Positions 14,249-21,582 of a stretch of DNA of 21,582 nt are shown in pieces. The stretch comes from Pseudomonadota bacterium (GTDB lineage Bacteria; Desulfobacterota; JADFVX01): assembly GCA_015222755.1 (NCBI GenBank), contig JADFVX010000037.1, forward strand, positions 1 to 21,582. The letters are read 5' to 3'. The stretch's first letter is position 1. The number at the start of each line of letters is the position of its first letter. A program made the translations under genes and the position numbers. The notes beneath the pieces were generated by a model that had not been told where the DNA came from, did no database searches, and saw nothing but the letters and a program-made list of their open reading frames with translations.

Positions 14249-14745
14249 GCCCTGCAATACCTTTCTATGATCTCTTCGATTATATTGGTCGTTGACGCGC
14301 CTTCTATGTATGGGATAAGTTCCACCCGTCCTCCGGTAGACTTTACAAAGTCACCCCCGATTATCTGGTCTTCACTCCAGTCTCCTCCCTTTACAAGGCT
14401 GCTGGGCTTTATAGACTTTATTACATTCAGAGGGTCAGGCTCTTCGAAGATGGTAACATAGTCTACACATTCGAGAGCAGCCAGAAGTTCCGCCCTCTCG
14501 CCCTGAGGTACGATAGGACGCTTTTCCCCTTTCAGTCCCCTGATGGAGCTGTCGCTGTTGACAGCTATTACAAGGCAGTCACCAAGGGCCCTGGCTGCCT
14601 GAAGGTACCTGACATGACCCACATGGAGTATGTCAAAACAGCCGTTGCTAAAGATCACCTTTCTGCCATCGGCCTTGACCCTGGCTATAATAGCAGAGAG
14701 GTCGTCAAGAGTTTTTAATTTGTTTTTCAAGAGGCTAAAATCCAA
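14245..14745 (-). CDS. rfaE2: D-glycero-beta-D-manno-heptose 1-phosphate adenylyltransferase
   Basis: A 166-residue cytidylyltransferase-fold enzyme that adenylylates heptose 1-phosphate on the route to ADP-heptose for the LPS inner core. NGCFDILHVGHVRYLQ holds the nucleotide-binding HxGH (41-44), and EGASTTNIIEEI near the C-terminus is the second catalytic motif. In E. coli this activity is the C-terminal half of HldE; here it is separate, as in many other bacteria, with no kinase half in the window. The start is a TTG at 14745 (or 14730), with no ribosome binding site and a TAG three codons upstream. A MITE-like element ends only 10 nt upstream, so expression may have been altered. serB overlaps its end. 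Confidence 0.9.
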   Translation of the reverse strand: MDFSLLKNKLKTLDDLSAIIARVKADGRKVIFSNGCFDILHVGHVRYLQAARALGDCLVIAVNSDSSIRGLKGEKRPIVPQGERAELLAALECVDYVTIFEEPDPLNVIKSIKPSSLVKGGDWSEDQIIGGDFVKSTGGRVELIPYIEGASTTNIIEEIIERYCRA

Positions 14746-14755
14746 GTCTGAAGGC

Positions 14756-14779
14756 TAGTGTCGTGTCAAGCGTAAACTG
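14756..14779. repeat. Left terminal inverted repeat of the MITE
   Basis: It begins TAGTGTCGTGTCAAGCG and is the reverse complement of 15003-15026 except for one base (G against A at the tenth position). The outer TA would be one copy of the target duplication. Confidence 0.85.
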
Positions 14780-15002
14780 TCGATCTCAGAGCCATTCAAA
14801 CAGTCCAAGACAAGACGCAGTCACGCAGTAATAGTTATTCATATTTCAAGTGGCTGCAACGCCGTATTGGGCTGTTTGAGTGGCTCCCTTCGGGCGAGAC
14901 GATAAGCGGCCATCTGCTGTGTTGCGCTCGCTTGAATTATCTACGGCTAGTCCTGCGCTTGCGCGCCTTGCATATGACCATTTCTCGACTCGCTGAGACC
15001 GC

Positions 15003-15026
15003 CAGTTTACGCTTGATACGACACTA
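15003..15026. repeat. Right terminal inverted repeat of the MITE
   Basis: It ends CTTGATACGACACTA and mirrors the left repeat with one mismatch. The outer TA is adjacent to the TAA stop of the neighbouring minus-strand gene. Confidence 0.85.
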
Positions 15027-15029
15027 ATA

Positions 15030-15518
15030 TTATTCGTCCTGCATATGTTCAAAGATTTTACCCAGGGTAAGGTGCTTAAGTGATGAGGCCTTAGCGATTT
15101 TTTCAAGGTCCCCAAGGTACCCTGTTCCTTTCTCTCCCCCCTCGCCTTTTTCTATCATGGAGGCAGCGGATTTTGCCAGTTCGGGAAGAGTGAAATGGTT
15201 GATCCTGGAGATGTCAAGGCGTGAAGAGAAGCCGTGGAGAGGGAAACGTTCATCCATACTTTCGGTATCATGCAGCAAGCTTCGGCCCTCATCCCGTATC
15301 TTCAGCATATGAATTGTAGGGTAGGTTGCACCTGTCGGGTAGCTGGACATCAACTGAACCAGGGAATTTTCTTCAAGAAAAAAAAGATTTTTAAAAAGAG
15401 ATTTTTCGGGTATTTCGAGTTTTTCGGCCATTTCCAGGAATTTAACGGCCTTGGGGTAATGGTCATTCAGGCAGGCCAGGACCTCCCTGCTTATCTCATT
15501 ATTAGATTTGTCTGCCAT
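15030..15518 (-). CDS. Conserved-looking hypothetical protein with possible N-terminal winged helix
   Basis: A 162-residue cytoplasmic protein of unrecognised family. The first 90 or so residues (EISREVLACLNDHYPKAV, EKLEIPEKSLFKNLFFLEE, MLKIRDEGRSLL) have the helix-helix-helix-strand rhythm and the final IRDEGRSLL typical of winged-helix proteins. The C-terminal half is helical and charged and has no motif I know. It is led by a strong promoter at 15556-15583, and GGAG lies upstream of ATG 15518. It is probably the first gene of the transcript that continues, through the MITE, into rfaE2, serB and trxB. A regulatory role is plausible but unproven. Confidence 0.65.
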   Translation of the reverse strand: MADKSNNEISREVLACLNDHYPKAVKFLEMAEKLEIPEKSLFKNLFFLEENSLVQLMSSYPTGATYPTIHMLKIRDEGRSLLHDTESMDERFPLHGFSSRLDISRINHFTLPELAKSAASMIEKGEGGEKGTGYLGDLEKIAKASSLKHLTLGKIFEHMQDE

Positions 15519-15555
15519 GATTAAAGCTCCGTTTTGCCTTGTTTCAAGCAGGGAA

Positions 15556-15583
15556 AGTATATCAATAATGGCTTAAATGTCAA
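15556..15583 (-). promoter_or_regulatory. Strong sigma-70-type promoter ahead of the winged-helix gene
   Basis: On the minus strand a perfect TTGACA (15578-15583) is followed after 16 nt by TATACT (15556-15561). Hexamers and spacing are the same as at the promoter at 5835-5862. The ATG lies 37 nt downstream. It probably drives the whole unit down to trxB. Confidence 0.65.
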
Positions 15584-15637
15584 AACTTTTCGGGAGGGGA
15601 CAATTATAGTTTAGGATAAGCTGAGGGCAGCCTGGAG

Positions 15638-15850
15638 TCAGGGCTGAATTTCATCGAGGGGGACTTCCTTCCCTATCCCTTTTATTACAGAGTCTAACTC
15701 TGCTGCCAGGCCCTCAGTAAAGATGAGTTCGAATATCCCCTTCTTCGGCTCAACTGCAGTCATAATCGTCAGGCCGTCATATCCCTCAAGGAGGTTCTTT
15801 ATCTTTGAGAGCAGCGGAGGCTCTGTTTTAAACCGCCTTTTTAAGGACAT
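15638..15850 (-). CDS. DUF4911-type small protein next to the U32 gene
   Basis: A 70-residue cytoplasmic protein. The features LLEGYDGLTIMTAVEPKKGIFELIF, together with the position directly behind a U32-family gene, match the small DUF4911 proteins as I recall them. No catalytic motif is visible and the function is unknown. Its ATG (15850) lies inside the end of the U32 gene; the 23-nt overlap indicates translational coupling and a shared role. The family name is from memory and moderately certain. Confidence 0.7.
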   Translation of the reverse strand: MSLKRRFKTEPPLLSKIKNLLEGYDGLTIMTAVEPKKGIFELIFTEGLAAELDSVIKGIGKEVPLDEIQP

Positions 15851-17063
15851 CCGAGGCTAGCGCCTTTTCCTTTCTTATTATGTCCATGGGCTCAATGGCA
15901 ATGTCAGAGGTGAGAATAAATTGTTGTTTCGGTTGAGCACAGGCCATAGCTTCGCCGTCGGGCGATATTATTTCGCCAAGGTCTAATTCTCCAATGTCTT
16001 CGCCCCTGCTCATTATTTCAAGATGGTCTCCGGGCATGATCTTATTCCTTGCCTCTACAATAAAGCTGCCTTCCCCGATGCGCTCCTTGATTACGCCGAC
16101 AAAGTCGTATTTGCGTACATATGATGAGCTGCCAGAGACCAAGGCCTCCCTGCCCAGATAAAAGCCGGTATCATAATCACGGTGACTTAGTTTTCTTAGC
16201 TCATCAAGCCACTCCTCCTTAAAGGTGTAGCCTTCGGGGTCATTTAGATAGCTGTCAATGGCCAGCCTGTAACTCCTTACTGCGCCGGCAACGTAGTTTA
16301 TCCCTTTGACACGTCCCTCGATCTTTAAAGAGTCTGTTCCCGCTGACAGAAGTTCGGGTATATGTTCTATCATGCACAGGTCTCTTGAGTTGAAAAAATA
16401 GGTTCCTCTCTCGTCCTCCTCCATGTCAAATCTTTCGGAAGGTCTTTTTGCTTCAGTGATGGAATATTCCCAGCGACAGGAGTGTGTGCATTCACCATAG
16501 TTTGCATCGCGTCCAGTCATGTGGCTGCTAAGATGGCATCGCCCTGAGTAGGCCATGCAGACAGCGCCATGCACAAAGGTTTCAATCTCTATGTCCGTAT
16601 TGCTACTGACCTCCTTTATCTCCTCCAGGGAAAGCTCGCGGGCCATATTTACGCGGCTGATACCCATAGACTTCCAGAAGGCAGCGCTTCGCCAGTTTGT
16701 GCTGTTTGCCTGTGTGCTGAGGTGTATCTCCATGTCGGGTATCACCTCTCTGGCAAGGGCAATTATGCCCGGGTCGGATATGATGACGGCATCAACACCT
16801 ATATCGGATAGCTCGCAAAGATACTCCTCTATCCCCTCCAGGTCCCTGTTATGAAAGAATATATTTACAGTTATATAGATCTTTACGTCCCGCTCGTGAG
16901 CGTAGGCAACGGCATCGCGCATTTCATCAATGCTGAAGTTGGCCGCAGCTGAACGAAGGCCGAAGCGCTTCCCACTCAGATAGACTGCATCTGCGCCAAA
17001 GTGGATCGCTATTTTAAGTTTTTCCATGTCCCCGGCAGGGGCCAGAAGTTCAGGTTTTTTCAT
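15828..17063 (-). CDS. trhP: Peptidase U32 family protein, probable TrhP-like tRNA 5-hydroxyuridine synthase
   Basis: A 411-residue protein opening with the family start MKKPELLAPAGDMEKLK. The U32 signature is complete: ETFVHGAVCMAYSGRCHLS at about 161-179. The four conserved cysteines (169, 176, 192, 196) are those proposed to hold an iron-sulfur cluster in the prephenate-dependent RNA hydroxylases. Length and single-domain layout fit TrhP (YegQ), which makes ho5U34 in tRNA, better than the longer rRNA enzyme RlhA; some family members are collagenase-like proteases. I chose ATG 17063 over the TTG at 17093, which adds ten atypical residues; neither has a clear ribosome binding site. The overlapping small gene downstream supports an operon. 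The TrhP function is inferred from family knowledge. Confidence 0.82.
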   Translation of the reverse strand: MKKPELLAPAGDMEKLKIAIHFGADAVYLSGKRFGLRSAAANFSIDEMRDAVAYAHERDVKIYITVNIFFHNRDLEGIEEYLCELSDIGVDAVIISDPGIIALAREVIPDMEIHLSTQANSTNWRSAAFWKSMGISRVNMARELSLEEIKEVSSNTDIEIETFVHGAVCMAYSGRCHLSSHMTGRDANYGECTHSCRWEYSITEAKRPSERFDMEEDERGTYFFNSRDLCMIEHIPELLSAGTDSLKIEGRVKGINYVAGAVRSYRLAIDSYLNDPEGYTFKEEWLDELRKLSHRDYDTGFYLGREALVSGSSSYVRKYDFVGVIKERIGEGSFIVEARNKIMPGDHLEIMSRGEDIGELDLGEIISPDGEAMACAQPKQQFILTSDIAIEPMDIIRKEKALASDVLKKAV

Positions 17064-17152
17064 GGCGGTAATAATAACACAAATAGGGGACAAGTGGGAA
17101 GGGACAGGACCTTCTTCAAGCTTAACTAAAGGCCCCTAAGCGCTTAATTTTC

Positions 17153-17180
17153 TTGACAATGTTTCTTGATTATGTTTAAT
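17153..17180 (+). promoter_or_regulatory. Sigma-70-type promoter for the cpoB-like / LysM unit
   Basis: Perfect TTGACA (17153-17158), 16-nt spacer, TTTAAT (17175-17180), a five-of-six match to the -10 consensus. It lies 43 nt upstream of ATG 17224. Confidence 0.6.
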
Positions 17181-17223
17181 CTTCAAAAAAGCTGTGTGTT
17201 TAAGTGAAAAACAGGGTATAGCA

Positions 17224-17967
17224 ATGAAAAAGGTTTTTGTCCTTACCGTTTCTCTTATTTTTCTCTCGGGATGTGCGGAGACATGGAAGCATATGACCAA
17301 GTTAAAAAAAGATAAACCGGTAGCGCAGGCTGAGGCGTCTTCATCTTTGGGTGCCACGCCTTCAGGGGCTGAAAATACCGACCTTGCCGAACTACGAGAA
17401 ACTATAAGCACTCTGACGCAGAAGGTGGATGAGCTTGGTGCTTCCATTAACCAGCTGACAGCCAGCATGGCTACAAGACTAGCTGCCGATACGGACAAAC
17501 TGGAGCCCGCAGAAATAGATATTATGGAGGCTCCGGTGGAGGAAAAATCGACAGCTTCCATGCCGTCGACTGTCATGGAAAACCCCAAGGTCCTGCCCTT
17601 AAAGGAACAGTATGAGGCAGGGTACAATCTTTATAAAAAGGGGCGCTTCAGCGATGCCATAGAGTCCTTTGACCTTCTTCTCAAAACATATCCGAATATG
17701 GCGGACTATTCTGATAATGCCCTATACTGGAAAGGGGAGTGCTACTACTCTATGGGTAATTTTTCGGAGGCCATACGTCTTTTCAGGGAAACTGAGCATA
17801 GATTTCCGGATGGGAACAAGACCCCTGCCTCCCAGTTGAAGGCAGGCTTTGCGTATATAAAGATGCAAAACAAAGAAGGGGCTAAAAAGCAGTTTCAGAA
17901 GGTTATAGACCTTTACCCCTTCAGCCAGCAGGCGGAAATTGCAACCAAAAAGCTTAATACTCTGTAA
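17224..17967 (+). CDS. cpoB: CpoB/YbgF-like lipoprotein with coiled coil and TPR repeats
   Basis: A 247-residue exported protein. The signal peptide MKKVFVLTVSLIFLSGC has a lipobox Cys at residue 17, so it is probably lipidated, unlike the soluble E. coli CpoB. A predicted coiled coil (about 55-92, ending in VDELGASINQLTASMATRL) is followed by a linker. Three tetratricopeptide-type repeats follow from about residue 130, seen in AGYNLYKKGRFSDAIESF, ALYWKGECYYSMGNFSEAI and AGFAYIKMQNKEGAKKQF. In Proteobacteria YbgF/CpoB links the Tol-Pal system to peptidoglycan synthesis at the septum, but no tol or pal genes are in the window. ATG 17224 has CAGGG upstream; the LysM gene follows after 27 nt. 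Confidence 0.82.
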   Translation: MKKVFVLTVSLIFLSGCAETWKHMTKLKKDKPVAQAEASSSLGATPSGAENTDLAELRETISTLTQKVDELGASINQLTASMATRLAADTDKLEPAEIDIMEAPVEEKSTASMPSTVMENPKVLPLKEQYEAGYNLYKKGRFSDAIESFDLLLKTYPNMADYSDNALYWKGECYYSMGNFSEAIRLFRETEHRFPDGNKTPASQLKAGFAYIKMQNKEGAKKQFQKVIDLYPFSQQAEIATKKLNTL

Positions 17968-17994
17968 GTCTGGAAATACAAAGGGAGACGTATT

Positions 17995-19068
17995 ATGAAA
18001 GAACTAAAGAGATACTTAGTCCTACCAACCTCAGTTTTAATAGCTTTAATGATATTTTTTCTGTATACAGACAGGGCGTCGGCAGAGCTTAGTGTTGAAA
18101 AGACACACACTGTTGTAAAGGGCGATACCCTCTGGGGCATATCGGAAAAATATCTCGGCAACCCTTTTCTCTGGCCGAAACTGTGGCAGTGGAACGATTT
18201 TATAACCAACCCGCATTTTATCTATCCTGGCAATGAAATTACGCTCTATCCTCCTGCTGTACGGGTCAGGCGGCCGGAGCCTGTTGAGGAAGTAATTCCT
18301 GAGCCTGTTGAAGTTGAAGAGGAGGTTGAAGTTGAGGCTGAGGCTGAGGCTGTAGTTGAAGCGCCACCTGCTCCGGAACCGGAAAAATACCGCTTTTCTC
18401 AGATAAAATCCTCTGGTCTTATCTCAAACGAAGAGATGAATACGGTAGGAAATATTATTGATGCTAAGGACACAAAGGTGATGCTAAGTGAGGGCGATGT
18501 CGTATATGTTGCCTTGAATGATAGCGTCGATGCTGGTGCTCTTTACACCATATTCAAAGCTGGAAGCAGTGTCAGGCACCCGGCAACAGGGAAAAAGGTG
18601 GGATACAGGATAGTAACTCTGGGTACCATGGAGGTAACAGGTACGGACTCTGAAGGTCTGGTAGTGGCGAAGATTATGGAAACCTTCGATGCCGTATCCA
18701 GGGGCGATCTTGTGACGCCAAAAGAGGATATCCCCGAGTATATATCATTTAAAGCTTCGGACAGCCAGTTGAGTGGCTACATTGTCGCAGGCAGGGAACT
18801 CAGGGTCACGTTTGGCCAGGGAGATGTTGTATATCTCGATATGGGTACTAATCAGGGAGTTGAAACTGGCAATACCTTTATTGTGTACAGAGAGGGCAAA
18901 ACGGTCAAAGACAAAATGAGCAAACGGCGCTACAAACTGCCTACTACTACTGTAGGAAGGCTTCTGGTTCTCCACCCGAAGAAAGACAGTTCTATCGCTA
19001 TAATACTGGATAGCGCCGAAGAGATGAAGCTGGGTGAGACTATCAAGATAGAGCAAAAGAAGGATTGA
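17995..19068 (+). CDS. Exported LysM-domain protein with acidic repeat linker
   Basis: A 357-residue envelope protein. It has a Sec signal peptide cut near residue 31 (after RASA), then a LysM peptidoglycan-binding domain at about 37-86 (HTVVKGDTLWGISEKYLGNPFLW and YPGNEITLYPP). The insert NPFLWPKLWQWN marks the LysM subtype common in Deltaproteobacterial envelope proteins. A linker of about 35 residues is made almost only of Glu, Val, Pro and Ala. The remaining 230 residues are beta-rich, with repeated motifs such as LSEGDVVYVAL and FGQGDVVYLDM, and have no catalytic signature I know. GGGAG precedes ATG 17995. It is co-transcribed with the CpoB-like gene and ends at a strong terminator. Confidence 0.85.
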   Translation: MKELKRYLVLPTSVLIALMIFFLYTDRASAELSVEKTHTVVKGDTLWGISEKYLGNPFLWPKLWQWNDFITNPHFIYPGNEITLYPPAVRVRRPEPVEEVIPEPVEVEEEVEVEAEAEAVVEAPPAPEPEKYRFSQIKSSGLISNEEMNTVGNIIDAKDTKVMLSEGDVVYVALNDSVDAGALYTIFKAGSSVRHPATGKKVGYRIVTLGTMEVTGTDSEGLVVAKIMETFDAVSRGDLVTPKEDIPEYISFKASDSQLSGYIVAGRELRVTFGQGDVVYLDMGTNQGVETGNTFIVYREGKTVKDKMSKRRYKLPTTTVGRLLVLHPKKDSSIAIILDSAEEMKLGETIKIEQKKD

Positions 19069-19088
19069 TCTTAGCAGTTTGAGTTGAC

Positions 19089-19126
19089 AAAGGTTGCAGG
19101 TCGCTCTGCAACCTTTTTTATTTTTT
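19089..19126 (+). terminator. Strong rho-independent terminator after the LysM gene
   Basis: An 11-bp perfect stem AAAGGTTGCAG (19089-19099) / CTGCAACCTTT (19106-19116) with a 6-nt loop runs directly into a U-tract (19114-19119) and a second run of six T (19121-19126). It separates the LysM gene from dprA. Confidence 0.93.
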
Positions 19127-19152
19127 AAGGCAAAAAGCCGGCATGTATTTAC

Positions 19153-20253
19153 ATGGATGAATCTATCAGGTACTGGTTGGCGCTGCTATCGCTTGAAGGC
19201 ATAGGCGCAGCCCTGGCGGGGAGGCTTGTAAGGCGTTTTACTTCGCCACGGCAGGTATTTTCTGCAAGTACCGATGCGCTGGTATCAGTGAGCGGGATCA
19301 GCAATAGGATTGCTGCAAACATAAGCGGCTTCAGCCAGTGGGAAAAAATAGACGGGGAACTAGAGAAGGCAGGCCGCCTGGGGATCGACATCGTCAGCCG
19401 GGAAGACAGCCGCTACCCCAGGAACCTCTTGAATATCCCTTCGCCTCCGCCCCTTCTGTACATAAAGGGAGAGTTTGCCGCTGAAGATGAACTGGCCCTG
19501 GCTATTGTAGGTTCACGCAGTGCCTCCCGCTACGGGATAGAGGCCGCAAGAAAGTTCAGTGAGCGTCTTGTTAAAGGGGGCGTGACTATCATAAGCGGCA
19601 TGGCAAGGGGTGTCGATACAATCGCCCACTTGGCTGCGCTGGAAGGGGAGGGCCGGACTATAGCCGTTTTGGGCTGCGGCCTTGATGTTATCTATCCTCC
19701 CGAAAACAGGAAGTTATTTGAGCGTATAGCACAAAAGGGAGCCATTATATCCGAGTTCCCACTGGGAACAGTGCCAGATGCGGTCAATTTCCCCAGGAGA
19801 AACAGGATAATAAGCGGCCTTTCTCTCGGTGTCATAGTTGTAGAGGCCTCGCTGAAAAGTGGCTCTTTAATAACGGCAAGGTATGCCATAGAACAGGGGC
19901 GCGATGTATACGCCATCCCTGGCAATATTAATTCCTCCGGCAGCAAGGGGACGAACCGCCTCATAAAAGATGGGGCAAAACTCGTTGACGCGCCTGAGGA
20001 GGTGCTGGCTGACATCTTGCCCCAGTACATGCCTTCTGCACCTGAGAGGGCAAAGAAAGAGCGGCAATTTGAGATGAGTGATGAAGAGAGGCAGCTCTTC
20101 GATATTATTGATGGAGAGCCGCTGCATATTGACGATCTGGCAGGAAAGAGCGGGCTAGATATGGCTCAGCTTTCATCGAGCCTGCTTTCACTTGAACTTA
20201 TGGGTGCCGTAACACAGCATCCGGGAAAGAACTTTACAAGATCAATTTTATAG
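19153..20253 (+). CDS. dprA: DNA-processing protein DprA
   Basis: A 366-residue cytoplasmic protein that binds incoming single-stranded DNA and loads RecA during natural transformation. An N-terminal helical/HhH-like region (about 1-75, LLSLEGIGAALAGRLVRRF) precedes the DprA Rossmann domain. That domain is marked by AIVGSRSASRYG, IISGMARGVDTIAHLAAL, AVLGCGLDVIYPPENRKL, SEFPLGTVP, FPRRNRIISGLS, EASLKSGSLITARYAIEQGRDVYAIPG and GTNRLIKDGA. A C-terminal winged-helix (DML1-like) domain occupies about 310-366. The family is also widespread in bacteria not known to be competent. No clear ribosome binding site or own promoter lies between the terminator and ATG 19153. topA begins 7 nt after its stop. 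Confidence 0.95.
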   Translation: MDESIRYWLALLSLEGIGAALAGRLVRRFTSPRQVFSASTDALVSVSGISNRIAANISGFSQWEKIDGELEKAGRLGIDIVSREDSRYPRNLLNIPSPPPLLYIKGEFAAEDELALAIVGSRSASRYGIEAARKFSERLVKGGVTIISGMARGVDTIAHLAALEGEGRTIAVLGCGLDVIYPPENRKLFERIAQKGAIISEFPLGTVPDAVNFPRRNRIISGLSLGVIVVEASLKSGSLITARYAIEQGRDVYAIPGNINSSGSKGTNRLIKDGAKLVDAPEEVLADILPQYMPSAPERAKKERQFEMSDEERQLFDIIDGEPLHIDDLAGKSGLDMAQLSSSLLSLELMGAVTQHPGKNFTRSIL

Positions 20254-20260
20254 GGGAAAA

Positions 20261-21582
20261 ATGGCAAAATCACTTCTCATAGTAGAGTCCCCCGCAAAGG
20301 CGCGGACTATCAAAAAATACCTCGGCAAGGGCTTCGAAGTTCTCGCCTCTGTGGGGCACGTAAAGGACCTGCCTAAAAGCAAGATAGGCGTCGATATCGC
20401 CAACGACTTCAAGCCCGAGTATGTCGCCATAAAGGGCAAGGGTGCTGTTATAAAGGAGATAAAAAAGGCAGCCCGCGCTGCCGAAAAGGTCTTCCTGGCT
20501 CCTGACCCCGACCGCGAAGGGGAGGCAATAGCCTGGCATATAGCGGAAGAAATAAAAGACAAGGATAAGGTCTGCCGCGTTCTTTTCAATGAGATAACCA
20601 AGCGCGGCATAGAGGAGGCCATAAAGCATCCTCTTCAGCTCAACCAAAATAAGTTTGAAGCCCAGCAGGCACGGCGCATACTTGACCGTCTTGTAGGCTA
20701 CCAGATATCTCCAATCCTCTGGGACAAGGTGCGTCGCGGCCTTTCCGCCGGGCGCGTCCAGTCTGTTGCCGTCCGTGTTATATGTGAGAGAGAAAAGGAG
20801 ATAAAGGCCTTTGTATCGAATGAATACTGGTCAGTCACGGCGGACCTGGAAGGCAAAACACCGCCCCCATTTGAGGCAAAGCTCGCGAAGGTAAAGGGTG
20901 AAAAGCCCAGCCTCGGTGATGAGGCCCAGACAAATGCAGTACTCAAATCTATAGAAGGTGCGGACTTTACCGTTCGTAAGGTAGAGAAGAAGGCGCGCAA
21001 GAAGAACCCCACGCCACCATTTATTACCTCTACCCTCCAGCAGGAGGCGGCCAGGAAGCTCGGCTTTTCCGCTAAAAAGACTATGATGCTGGCACAGCGT
21101 CTCTACGAAGGTATCGAATTCGGCGATGAAGGCCCTGTCGGTCTTATCACGTACATGCGTACCGACTCCACGCACATCGCCGATGAGGCCATTACAGAAC
21201 TGCGTGACTATATCGCCAAAAAATACGGCGATGATTACCTTCCCAAGACAGCTAAAAAATATAAGGTCTCCAAATCAGCACAGGAGGCGCACGAAGCGAT
21301 TCGCCCGACGAGCATGACCCATACGCCCGATAAGGCCAAGTCACTTCTGGAGCGTGACCAGTACCGTCTCTACGATCTTATATGGAAGCGCTTCATTTCC
21401 TCCCAGATGAACCCGGCCATCATGGACCAGACCGCCGTTGATGTGGCAGCAGGTGATACTGTCTTCCGCGCTACTGGCTCCATCTTACGCTTCCCCGGCT
21501 TTACCTCCGTATATACCGAGGGCAAAGATAGTGATGACGATGCCGATAAGGAAGGGCTTCTCCCTGACCTGAAAGAGGGGGA
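20261..21582 (+). CDS. topA: DNA topoisomerase I (3' end missing)
   Basis: The frame is open from ATG 20261 to the window end, giving the first 440 residues of a type IA topoisomerase that relaxes negative supercoils. The TOPRIM domain starts with LLIVESPAKARTIKKYLG and holds the metal-binding DPDREGEAIAWHIA. The active-site tyrosine is Tyr298 in GLITYMRTDST. QQARRILDRLVGYQISPILW and EAHEAIRPTS are typical of bacterial TopA. The C-terminal zinc-finger region lies outside the window. The start is fixed by AGGGGAAAA immediately upstream, partly within the dprA stop region. The dprA-topA order is common in Deltaproteobacteria and other bacteria. Confidence 0.95.
   Translation, partial: MAKSLLIVESPAKARTIKKYLGKGFEVLASVGHVKDLPKSKIGVDIANDFKPEYVAIKGKGAVIKEIKKAARAAEKVFLAPDPDREGEAIAWHIAEEIKDKDKVCRVLFNEITKRGIEEAIKHPLQLNQNKFEAQQARRILDRLVGYQISPILWDKVRRGLSAGRVQSVAVRVICEREKEIKAFVSNEYWSVTADLEGKTPPPFEAKLAKVKGEKPSLGDEAQTNAVLKSIEGADFTVRKVEKKARKKNPTPPFITSTLQQEAARKLGFSAKKTMMLAQRLYEGIEFGDEGPVGLITYMRTDSTHIADEAITELRDYIAKKYGDDYLPKTAKKYKVSKSAQEAHEAIRPTSMTHTPDKAKSLLERDQYRLYDLIWKRFISSQMNPAIMDQTAVDVAAGDTVFRATGSILRFPGFTSVYTEGKDSDDDADKEGLLPDLKEG

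Larger units (their letters stand above)
14756..15026. mobile_element. MITE-like non-autonomous element, IS630/Tc1-mariner type
   Basis: A 271-bp segment bounded by inverted repeats at 14756-14779 and 15003-15026 that match in 23 of 24 positions. Both ends are TA, the target duplication expected of IS630/Tc1/mariner transposons. Similarity continues inward for about 10 more bases on each side (CTCAG/CTGAG). The inside has no credible gene and is rich in short palindromes, for example GCGCTTGCGC and CGACTCGCTGAG. It lies 3 bp after the stop of the winged-helix-like gene and 10 bp before the rfaE2 start. Removing it would leave about 15 nt between those genes. The family assignment rests on the TA ends and repeat layout only. 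Confidence 0.82.

Overview
The window reads as chromosome from a Gram-negative bacterium. Signs are heptose/LPS precursor synthesis (RfaE2), several lipoproteins with lipoboxes, a CpoB/YbgF-like periplasmic protein and an NtrY/NtrX pair. Gene content and order (NtrYX, PilZ, U32 peptidase next to a DUF4911-type gene, LysM protein, dprA, topA) look most like Deltaproteobacteria sensu lato (Desulfobacterota and relatives). That is an inference from gene content; no rRNA or other marker is present. The window starts inside tsaB and stops inside topA.

Layout. 1-1656 (+): 3' part of tsaB, then prfB (RF2) with an intact programmed +1 frameshift. 1653-2493 (-): two tandem, related small lipoproteins and a small unrecognised ORF. 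2530-4560 (+): Rep/PcrA-type helicase. 4578-5717 (-): class V aminotransferase-fold enzyme. 5835-6308 (+): a self-contained unit of strong promoter, 128-residue Rossmann protein and hairpin terminator. 6387-10577 (+): ntrY, ntrX and a thioredoxin-fold lipoprotein whose active site carries an in-frame UGA. 10728-17063 (-): PilZ protein, alpha/beta hydrolase, trxB, serB, rfaE2, a MITE-like element, a winged-helix-like protein, a DUF4911-type protein and a U32 (TrhP-like) protein. 17153-19126 (+): CpoB/YbgF-like lipoprotein and LysM protein, closed by a strong terminator. 19153-21582 (+): dprA and topA.

Main finding. The gene at 10077-10577 is split by a UGA exactly where the first cysteine of the TlpA/thioredoxin CxxC motif belongs (W-U-W-R-C). 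Twenty nucleotides downstream lies a 7-bp perfect hairpin with a GUG loop that fits a bacterial SECIS element. I call it a selenoprotein: an exported, lipid-anchored, TlpA-like oxidoreductase with a UxxC active site, directly behind ntrYX. It also seems to lack the usual cis-proline.

Other points. The window holds two recoded UGA codons, the prfB frameshift UGA and the Sec UGA. A 271-bp element with about 24-bp terminal inverted repeats bounded by TA (IS630/Tc1-mariner style) sits inside the likely operon winged-helix gene - rfaE2 - serB - trxB. No tRNA, rRNA or CRISPR array was seen, and no gene-free stretch exceeds 300 bases.
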